Source of the DNA: Pseudomonadales bacterium
GTDB taxonomy: Bacteria > Pseudomonadota > Gammaproteobacteria > Pseudomonadales > JANQJO01
NCBI GenBank assembly: GCA_028281605.1
Contig: JANQJO010000104.1
Coordinates: 1-51,870, forward strand
Length of the DNA: 51,870 bases
Reading direction: 5' to 3'
Part shown: in pieces, positions 45,751 through 51,870 of the stretch
How the letters are laid out: each line of letters starts with the position of its first letter
Position numbering within the stretch: position 1 is the first letter of the stretch
The notes under the pieces: generated by a model
Databases searched by the model: none
Seen by the model: the letters and a program-made list of their open reading frames with translations, nothing else
What the model was told of the DNA's origin: nothing
Program-made: the position numbers and the translations under genes

Positions 45751-46551
45751 ATGAGTCAGATTTACCTACAAATCGATATCCTATGGCCTGCAATGGTTGC
45801 AGGTTTTCTGGTGCTTGCGACGCATGTTCCTTTAGGGCGTGAAGTATTAAACCGAGGTATTATCTTCTTAGATTTAGCCATTGCCCAGACGGCAGCATTT
45901 GGTGTTGTCTTAGCAAATACGCTTTGGTTTAGTGGGCATGAACATGCTCATATATCACCCACCATTGTTGCAGTTGTAGCCGCCATTATTGGTTCATTAG
46001 CGCTGTTTGCAATAAGAAATCTTGAAGTGCGTATCCAAGAATCTTGTATTGGTATTCTCTTCGTTCTCATGGCCACAGGTATCATTTTACTTCTGTCTAC
46101 AGATCCTCATGGTGGTGAACGCCTCAAAGAAATTCTGGTCGGGCAAATACTATGGCTGCAGACCAAGGATCTATTGCAGTTATTTTTTGCCACTGTGGCG
46201 ATACTCTTGAGTTGGTTTCATTGGAAGAACAGACTAGGGGAATGGTTATTCTATCCTCTATTTGCCGTTACCATTACTTTATCAACTCAAATTGTTGGTA
46301 TTTACCTAGTGTTTGCCAGTCTTATCATACCTAGCCTATGTACATTAAAGAAAAGAAATTCACTTTTTAAGTCCTATGGGCTAGGTATAGTGAGTTATAG
46401 CATTGGATTATTGGTTTCAGCGATTTTTGATTTACCTGCTGGAGCAACAATAGTGTGGGTTCTGTCAGTTGTTGCTTGTATTTATATTACTTTTACTAAA
46501 TTTCAATTCAGTAGAATAACCAACATGGCAAGTAAGGACGTTGCTTTATGA
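45751..46551 (+). CDS. znuB: Zinc ABC transporter permease ZnuB-like
   Basis: 266 aa from the ATG at 45751 (a GTG at 45748 is adjacent). Seven or eight membrane segments with the ABC-3 family pattern: VLNRGIIFLDLAIAQTAAFG near the N-terminus, ESCIGILFVLMATG, and STQIVGIYLVFASLIIPSL. A His-rich loop FSGHEHAHISP faces outside or into the channel. It needs an ATPase partner, but no znuC occurs in the island. It overlaps the next gene by 4 bp (ATGA). Confidence 0.88.
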   Translation: MSQIYLQIDILWPAMVAGFLVLATHVPLGREVLNRGIIFLDLAIAQTAAFGVVLANTLWFSGHEHAHISPTIVAVVAAIIGSLALFAIRNLEVRIQESCIGILFVLMATGIILLLSTDPHGGERLKEILVGQILWLQTKDLLQLFFATVAILLSWFHWKNRLGEWLFYPLFAVTITLSTQIVGIYLVFASLIIPSLCTLKKRNSLFKSYGLGIVSYSIGLLVSAIFDLPAGATIVWVLSVVACIYITFTKFQFSRITNMASKDVAL

Positions 46552-47138
46552 AAAGGGATTCCCTAAATCTAATCAGATTCAATCTGGTTTTTATGGGTGC
46601 GTTGCTACAAGCAAACATATCACACGCAGAGTTAGATGCCCACGTACATGGATTATCTAACCTCGCACTTGCAATAGAGGAGAACGTAATTGAGATGGAA
46701 TTCAGTTCTCCCGCTATAAATTTAGTTGGATTTGAACATCAGGCAACTACTCAACAAGATATCGAGATGATTAAGAGAGCCAAACTTAAGCTTCAACAGT
46801 ATAACGAACTTTATACATTTATAGGAGCTCGATGTTCAATTGAATCATCATCAATAAATGTATCCAATATACTAGATGATAATCCAAAAAATAGTAATAA
46901 AACACATGAAGATAAACATCATCATGAGCACAGTCATAACGATGAAAGTGATACCCACAGTGAAGTGATTGCGAATTATCGATTTAGTTGTAAAAATTTA
47001 ACAACCTTAAAATCAATAAAGGTTTCACTATTTGAGTATTTCTCTAGCATAGACAAGGTAAATGCAATGTGGGTAACAGATGAAGGCCAAGGTTCAGTCA
47101 TCTTGGATAAAGGCAAACATACCATCGATTTTAGGTAA
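46548..47138 (+). CDS. ZrgA family (DUF2796) zinc uptake protein
   Basis: 196 aa. Signal peptide ends near ISHA-ELD. The mature part opens with DAHVHGLSNLALAIEEN and EMEFSSPAINLVGFEHQA, the hallmark of DUF2796. A His-rich metal-binding stretch (HEDKHHHEHSHND) lies at about 120-135. In Vibrio, ZrgA is a Zur-controlled envelope protein for zinc acquisition. Here it is translationally coupled to znuB and followed by zur after 5 bp. The Zrg transporter partners are absent from this locus. Confidence 0.88.
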   Translation: MKRDSLNLIRFNLVFMGALLQANISHAELDAHVHGLSNLALAIEENVIEMEFSSPAINLVGFEHQATTQQDIEMIKRAKLKLQQYNELYTFIGARCSIESSSINVSNILDDNPKNSNKTHEDKHHHEHSHNDESDTHSEVIANYRFSCKNLTTLKSIKVSLFEYFSSIDKVNAMWVTDEGQGSVILDKGKHTIDFR

Positions 47139-47143
47139 TCATC

Positions 47144-47605
47144 ATGGACAACGTGAATACTATTATTAAACACGCAGAGCAGTATTGCAAAACACATGGT
47201 GCGCGCTTGACGCCTAAAAGAAAAAAGGTACTTTCAAGTATGCTTCAGTCAACAAAGGCGCTCTCCGCCTATGACATTATTGATTTCTGCAAGCGCGAAT
47301 TTAATGAAACAATCCCAGCAATGTCAATGTATCGTATTTTAGAATTCCTAGAAAACGAACACCTGATACACAAATTGAAACTAGCAAACAAATATGTTGC
47401 ATGTGCACATATTACTTGTAATCATGATCATGCGATTCCCCAATTTTTAATTTGTGGTCAGTGCGATAAGGTGCGAGAAATAAGCATTAATAAATCAACT
47501 ATCAGAAAATTAAGAGAGAATGTTGAAACAGCAGGTTTTGAACTGGTGTCGCCCCAGATTGAAATGAATTGTATCTGTTTATCTTGCAAACATAGTGTGG
47601 CTTAG
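47144..47605 (+). CDS. zur: Fur family zinc uptake regulator Zur
   Basis: 153 aa. N-terminal winged helix (HGARLTPKRKKVLSSML, ALSAYDIIDFCKRE, MSMYRILEFLENEHLIHKL). The C-terminal dimer domain has the structural zinc cysteines in ICGQCDKVREI and NCICLSCKH, and HITCNHDHAIPQF as regulatory site. The spacing and extra CxxC pair favour Zur over Fur. Zn-bound Zur would bind the palindrome at 41589-41605 and repress the whole island, including itself. Confidence 0.9.
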   Translation: MDNVNTIIKHAEQYCKTHGARLTPKRKKVLSSMLQSTKALSAYDIIDFCKREFNETIPAMSMYRILEFLENEHLIHKLKLANKYVACAHITCNHDHAIPQFLICGQCDKVREISINKSTIRKLRENVETAGFELVSPQIEMNCICLSCKHSVA

Positions 47606-47626
47606 TATGAGGTGAAAAACATATCG

Positions 47627-48028
47627 ATGAAATTAGAACATTATTTTTTTGACAAAATGGCAATCAGTTTATCATTGCTATGCGTGCTTCATTGCTTGGC
47701 TCTGCCTTTATTACTCGTTTTCTTACCTAGCTTGGTCGCATTGCAACTCGACAACGAAGCGTTTCATCTATGGATGGTGGTTTCTGTAATCCCTACTAGC
47801 TTATATGCATTAACCATGGGATGTAATCAGCATAAGCACTATCGACTTCTTGCGTTTGGGATGACGGGGTTATGTTTCTTATTGCTGGCCATACTGGGGG
47901 AAGGAATAATAGGTGAATTATGGGAAAAAATTCTAACTGTATTTGGGTCTGTTTGTATAGCGTATGGACACTTTCGTAACTTCCGGTTATGTCAACAACA
48001 TACGGACTGCTTTTGCTCTGAACATTAG
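47627..48028 (+). CDS. MerC domain membrane protein
   Basis: About 133 aa from the ATG at 47627 with GAGGTGA about 11 bp upstream (a GTG at 47612 is possible). Four membrane segments. MAISLSLLCVLHCLALPLLLVFLP contains the MerC CxxxC-like pair (Cys-Val-Leu-His-Cys), and GCNQHKHYRLL plus a Cys/His-rich end (CQQHTDCFCSEH) supply more metal ligands. MerC imports mercuric ion in mer operons, but MerC-domain proteins in Zur regulons are thought to handle zinc. Last gene of the island; no mer genes are present. Confidence 0.85.
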   Translation: MKLEHYFFDKMAISLSLLCVLHCLALPLLLVFLPSLVALQLDNEAFHLWMVVSVIPTSLYALTMGCNQHKHYRLLAFGMTGLCFLLLAILGEGIIGELWEKILTVFGSVCIAYGHFRNFRLCQQHTDCFCSEH

Positions 48029-48082
48029 GGTAGTCCTTCGTAATGAAGCAGAAGTCCGCAACTATTGAGCTATAGGAATATA

Positions 48083-48571
48083 TTAAAAATCCTTCTCCAC
48101 TACACTATAAGCTTGAGCAAAGCCTGTTACGTAACGCCCTTGACCAGGCACCAGCCGAATCAAATCAAAATCTGTCAGTGACCTGAGTGTCTGTACAACC
48201 TCACCAAACTGCTCTTGAAATTGATCTAAATAAGACGACCATAATACCTCATCACGCGCGATCACCTGTGCCTGACACACTAATGTTACCCGCTTACGTG
48301 CAAACACTTCTTCTGCCTGTTCTTCTGCCTCGATAAAAAAGACCGTACATACCCCACTGCGCTTTAAATTTCGAGCGGATTTGGCCAAATCACTGACGTA
48401 AACCAAAAACGCATAAGGGTCATTTGCCAATACAAAGGGAGCATACCCCACTTCCGGCAAACCCTCTGGAGTCACAACAGCATAATGTAAACTTTTAAAC
48501 GAACCGATAAAGGTTCGCATCTGTTCGATGAGACGTTCACGATCAAGCTTTTTATTGTTCTGCTTCTGCAT
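48083..48571 (-). CDS. HugZ/pyridoxamine 5'-phosphate oxidase-like protein
   Basis: 162 aa. Split-barrel FMN-binding fold: SLHYAVVTPEGLPEVGYAPFVL, DPYAFLVYVSDLAKSARNLKRSG, VFFIEAEEQAEEVFARKRVTL, and the C-terminal GRYVTGFAQAYSV typical of HugZ/HutZ haem-utilisation proteins. A longer C-terminal domain of true HutZ is missing, so haem oxygenase activity is uncertain. It begins within the 3' end of the cyclase gene (20 bp overlap) and is therefore co-translated. Confidence 0.8.
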   Translation of the reverse strand: MQKQNNKKLDRERLIEQMRTFIGSFKSLHYAVVTPEGLPEVGYAPFVLANDPYAFLVYVSDLAKSARNLKRSGVCTVFFIEAEEQAEEVFARKRVTLVCQAQVIARDEVLWSSYLDQFQEQFGEVVQTLRSLTDFDLIRLVPGQGRYVTGFAQAYSVVEKDF

Positions 48572-50141
48572 AAGTTGTTGACCGCTCTTTGGTTAAATCC
48601 ACTTGAAAACCCACCGCAGAGCTCTTCAATGTGTACGTTGTTACCTGCTCGTTACGCCCCTTAACCGTATGTGCCCCACACGACTCTAACGCCTCATTAA
48701 AATAAGGCGGCAAACGAGTTTTAACTTCTTCACTCATCAATATATTGGTACCCAATTGATTATTCAAAGTCTCTAATCGAGCAGCTACATTAACAGTGTC
48801 TCCAATGACCGCATACTTCATGCGCGTATAACTGCCTAGATTACCCGCAACCACAGGGCCTGTATGAATACCAATACGCATCTGAATACGAGGCACACAA
48901 TCAGACCACAGGGAAGCCAGGCCATTACTTTCCCATTGTTCATTGAGTTTGGCAAGCTGTTGGCGCATACTGCAAGCACATTGCACTGCTTGCTCAGCAT
49001 GCTCTTGGGTATAACAAGGTGTGCCAAACACCGCTAAGATAGCATCCCCTAAAAATTCAATCACACAACCACCGTGCCGATCAATGACTTCGTTCATCAC
49101 TCCAAAATATTGATTTAACATGTCCACCAATTGCTGTGGTGACAACTGCTCACTGATTTTTGTGTAATTGCGCAAATCACTAAATAAAATAGTAACAACT
49201 CTTTCTTCACCCCCTAGATCTGGGACACACCCTTTCTGCAGCAAAGCATTGGCAATTTTCTTACTGACATAAAGACCAAACATTTCCCTAAGCATCTCTC
49301 GATCACGCAAATCAGAAACCATTTTGGTAAAACCTTTAGACAAAACCCCAAACTCATCCTTACGCGACATGCACACTTCTGCCGTCAAATTTCCACGAGC
49401 CACCGTGTGAAAGGCCCCAAGTAACTCCAACAAAGGCTTACGTACACTCAAGCCAATGAAGATTGACATCAAAACAATCATAACAGCAGCAATACCACAA
49501 AGCGTTAATGCTAACCCCATAATTCGCTTTTTTAGTATATTCAAGCGACTGATATCAACATCCACCCCCACCAGCGCAATACTATTGCCCTCACTGTCCT
49601 TAAGTGGTGCATACGCCGAAAGTGATAAGCCGTAGATGTCTTCATAAGGACGGGGCTCTACAATCGCCCCATCAAACGCCTTGAGCATAATCGGCAACTC
49701 AGTTGCATCATATATCTGCCCTACTTCTGCAACAGGAGGCTCAGTACTATAATCATAAAAAAACAACAATTGCCCTGGTTCTGTTGATGGCAATAGCACA
49801 TAAATCGAACTGATATCGGAATCAATCTGAGTAACACTTAAAAAGTACTTAGCCAATTCAGCGTGAAGGGGAATTTCTCCATCACTGCTTGCATCATACT
49901 CAACAAGAGGCTGAACCGGCACAGAACGTGAGACTAAATCAACTATCCCCAGTATACGCTGCTTCAAGAACTGAAGATCCGATTGGTATCCCACCTTAAA
50001 GTAAACAAAACCTACAACCGCAGTAAACAACAGCAAACACAACACCAAACGTAGCGCTAATTGGAAATAAAAGCTACGCCATAATGAAAGCTTTTTAACT
50101 GAACTTTGGGCTAAATCTATCAATGTGTTGCTTTGTGTCAT
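48552..50141 (-). CDS. Class III adenylate/guanylate cyclase, membrane-bound, with HAMP domain
   Basis: 529 aa. First helix at about 28-50, a periplasmic CACHE-like sensor (50-205, with GLSLSAYAPLKDSEGN), second helix 208-232, HAMP 232-285, and catalytic domain 312-500. Metal-binding aspartates are Asp322 (LFSDLRNYT) and Asp366 (FLGDAI). The purine-recognition Lys442 lies in RMKYAVIGD, and the transition-state residues in DTVNVAARLE are intact, so it should be active; Lys442 favours ATP as substrate. It responds to an unknown periplasmic signal and makes a cyclic nucleotide in the cytoplasm. First gene of a pair with the HugZ-like protein. Confidence 0.92.
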   Translation of the reverse strand: MTQSNTLIDLAQSSVKKLSLWRSFYFQLALRLVLCLLLFTAVVGFVYFKVGYQSDLQFLKQRILGIVDLVSRSVPVQPLVEYDASSDGEIPLHAELAKYFLSVTQIDSDISSIYVLLPSTEPGQLLFFYDYSTEPPVAEVGQIYDATELPIMLKAFDGAIVEPRPYEDIYGLSLSAYAPLKDSEGNSIALVGVDVDISRLNILKKRIMGLALTLCGIAAVMIVLMSIFIGLSVRKPLLELLGAFHTVARGNLTAEVCMSRKDEFGVLSKGFTKMVSDLRDREMLREMFGLYVSKKIANALLQKGCVPDLGGEERVVTILFSDLRNYTKISEQLSPQQLVDMLNQYFGVMNEVIDRHGGCVIEFLGDAILAVFGTPCYTQEHAEQAVQCACSMRQQLAKLNEQWESNGLASLWSDCVPRIQMRIGIHTGPVVAGNLGSYTRMKYAVIGDTVNVAARLETLNNQLGTNILMSEEVKTRLPPYFNEALESCGAHTVKGRNEQVTTYTLKSSAVGFQVDLTKERSTTYAEAEQ

Positions 50142-50314
50142 TTTTCATCTTGACTATTGAATTTTGCACTAAACCCCATTGTGCCTAAGACTGGCACTAT
50201 TTTCTATAGCTTATGGCAACTAATTTTAAAGAAACCATCATGACTGCCCTACCAGTCAACCCTAGGGCATGAAAATATTTTCGCTATATAACAGAATTCG
50301 TTTTTTACTCTTGC

Positions 50315-50440
50315 TATAGCGTTTTCCTATGGTTTGGCATAAAGGCGCCGACGAATGAGAGCCGATGAACGTATGCCTTATACGTGATTCGGTCGAATGA
50401 GGAAGGCAACGCATATGCCGGATCATAGGGAAGCGCTATA
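50315..50440 (+). repeat. 126-bp inverted repeat, candidate structured RNA or element
   Basis: Outer arms 50315-50341 and 50414-50440 (27 nt, beginning TATAGCG) pair throughout if G.U pairs are allowed in + strand RNA: all five non-Watson-Crick positions are wobbles in that orientation and A-C mismatches in the other. Inside, ACGTAT-gcctt-ATACGT and GCCGA/TCGGT stack into a second hairpin. The rest of the 50142-50546 gap has no gene; promoter elements of the cyclase gene should lie at its left end. Confidence 0.7.
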
Positions 50441-50546
50441 TGACAGGAGGGGGTAACCTTTGCTGTCAACAAGGTGGTTTTTACGGTAAGGATGGGGGCA
50501 TTTTGGCGTAAAAATAAAAAAACCAGATATAAAACATGAGAAAAAT

Positions 50547-51695
50547 CTACGCCTGCTGTATCAAAATAATGGCCAAAACGGCCATAACGCCTAAAAAAGA
50601 GAACACAGACAAAACAGTAGCCAAATGAACTTGATAACCTGCGTTCAGTTCGGGTGAACTCTTATCACCCTCAGCAGCCCCATTTTGCTGAGAAGGCTCA
50701 ACAAAATCAGACTGAAATTGAGGGTAAATTTTAACATAAAGCTGTTTTACAAACTCATCATACTCATCTCTTTGTGGATCCAATAGATTAAGCTTATGGC
50801 TCATTGCTGCTTCAAAAGGTTGAACGTGTCGAGAGATTTGTTTTTGGACATCTTCTCTCATACCTTCTAGTTCACTGGCTAAGTTCTCTCGCAATACAAA
50901 CTTGTCAGGATAACCGCTGGCAAAATACTCCAAATCAATGACCTTTGACTCTTGCTCACGTAACAGTTTTTTCAAATTACCGATTTGCTGCCGTGCTTTG
51001 TTTTGATTTTCAATCAAATCCGGCAAATCTTCCACTTCCTTTTTCAGGGCTACAATTTCTTTTTTTAAGGGCCTAATATATTCTTCTTGGATATGATCGT
51101 ATAAATCAACTTTAAGACCATTGACAATGCTATGTATTCTACTAGAAACTGCTTCAGCCACTAAAGCTTCAAGCGCTTCGTGGCTGTGCTGATCCACTGA
51201 AGCCTTTTCCTGAACTTGACTGCCAGCTTCTTTCTGCTTACTCTCTACAGCCATAGTCGGCAAAGTCTGGGCCTGTACGCTTAATTCAGTTTGCAGCTGG
51301 GTAGACTCAAGCTCTCGGTTTAACATTAATTCATTCACTTCGCCAATCACACGCGCCACTACTTTAGAATTAGCCGGCTTCATAACCACACCAAATGCAC
51401 CATACTCTTTAGCTTCAGCCAAATAATCCTGACCTTCTTTAGAGGTATACATCACTACAGGGATATGAGCTGTTTGGTTATTTTCAGAAATAAGTTTAGC
51501 CGCATGCAAACCATCCATGCCCGGCATCATATGATCCATAAAAATAAGATCCGGTGAATCTCCTTTTAAATAGTCAAAAGCTTCCTCAGCCGATTCTGCA
51601 AAGGCCACATTGATACCTTTTTGCTTAAGCAAGCGACTTAACATGACACGAGCAGACTTAGAATCGTCCACAACCAGCGCCATCTCAACAGCCAT
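50547..51695 (-). CDS. Response regulator receiver protein with C-terminal membrane anchor
   Basis: 382 aa. The N-terminal receiver domain has Asp10/Asp11, phosphoacceptor Asp54 (IFMDHMMPGMDG), Thr84/Ser85 and Lys106 (MKPANS). Residues about 130-170 are Gln/Glu-rich; 170-300 is helical, including a coiled coil (LKKEIVALKKEVEDLPDLI). A single hydrophobic helix (ATVLSVFSFLGVMAVLAIILI, about 358-380) ends the protein. There is no DNA-binding or enzymatic output domain. GAGAGG stands 7 bp before the ATG. A membrane-tethered receiver is rare; it could scaffold or relay signal at the membrane. No histidine kinase is encoded nearby. Confidence 0.85.
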   Translation of the reverse strand: MAVEMALVVDDSKSARVMLSRLLKQKGINVAFAESAEEAFDYLKGDSPDLIFMDHMMPGMDGLHAAKLISENNQTAHIPVVMYTSKEGQDYLAEAKEYGAFGVVMKPANSKVVARVIGEVNELMLNRELESTQLQTELSVQAQTLPTMAVESKQKEAGSQVQEKASVDQHSHEALEALVAEAVSSRIHSIVNGLKVDLYDHIQEEYIRPLKKEIVALKKEVEDLPDLIENQNKARQQIGNLKKLLREQESKVIDLEYFASGYPDKFVLRENLASELEGMREDVQKQISRHVQPFEAAMSHKLNLLDPQRDEYDEFVKQLYVKIYPQFQSDFVEPSQQNGAAEGDKSSPELNAGYQVHLATVLSVFSFLGVMAVLAIILIQQA

Positions 51696-51870
51696 AAAAT
51701 CCCTCTCTCATACATGCTGTTCATTAACTATTAAAGTATAGTGTATATTGCAGATACTCAATTAAAACAAACTCAGACATCTTGACCTGATATCAATAAA
51801 CCATTCTAAGGTTTACAGATAATTTCATATTTTTCAATGTATTAGCTTAAAGCTCTATAGTTTGGTCAAT

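Overview
The window looks like the chromosome of a moderately AT-rich gammaproteobacterium. Support for this comes from ZipA, SMC, NfuA, a PanP-type decarboxylase, the rsxBCDGE-nth gene order and a Zur regulon of gammaproteobacterial type. I cannot name the genus. No rRNA, tRNA, CRISPR array, intact insertion sequence or phage was recognised. The + strand is visibly C-richer than G over most of the window whichever way the genes point. The zinc cluster (about 41.6-48.0 kb) and the tract from about 33.3 kb to 41 kb look less skewed.

Layout. 1-0.5 kb: C-terminal end of an Rpn-type nuclease/transposase. 0.5-7.8 kb (minus): housekeeping block smc-zipA-ligA-lytic transglycosylase. 7.9-10.7 kb: accessory patch with a broken gene, an orphan MbcA/ParS/Xre-type antitoxin, a hairpin repeat, a putative zinc metallopeptidase and a MITE-like inverted repeat. 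10.7-12.7 kb (minus): nfuA, an unusual tmk and a SPOR-domain protein. 12.8-16.6 kb (minus): a lipoprotein and a large acidic protein with four repeated modules, both unrecognised. 16.9-20.4 kb: a CFA-synthase-like methyltransferase and panP. 20.5-23.9 kb (minus): a histone H1-like protein and an ExbB-ExbD-ExbD-AgmX/TonB-like energy-transduction operon. 24.4-27.6 kb: DEAD-box helicase and a DUF4143 ATPase. 27.7-33.2 kb: rsxB-C-D-G-E-nth, without rsxA at its usual place. 33.3-41.1 kb: a nucleotide-transporter-like membrane protein, then a polyamine group (PotD-like binding protein, speD, speE) split by a GGDEF-EAL protein. 41.6-48.0 kb: a zinc-starvation island headed by a Zur box (COG0523 GTPase, DUF1826, porin, ZnuA, ZnuB, ZrgA/DUF2796, Zur, MerC). 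48.1-51.7 kb (minus): HugZ-like protein, class III nucleotide cyclase, and a membrane-anchored response regulator.

How the genes work together. The Rsx complex moves electrons across the membrane between ferredoxin and NAD(H) or supports SoxR reduction. SpeD and SpeE make an aminopropylated polyamine and the PotD-like protein probably binds polyamine outside the cytoplasm. The zinc island is a self-contained regulon, but it lacks its own ABC ATPase. Cyclic nucleotide and c-di-GMP enzymes and a membrane-tethered receiver protein form the signalling content.

The most unusual observations are: a decayed copy of the speD promoter and 5' end directly before speE; an ACL5 (thermospermine synthase)-like SpeE; two families of hairpin-forming repeats with compensatory stem changes; a 126-bp inverted repeat whose outer-arm mismatches are all G.U wobbles in one orientation; and the repeat protein/lipoprotein pair.
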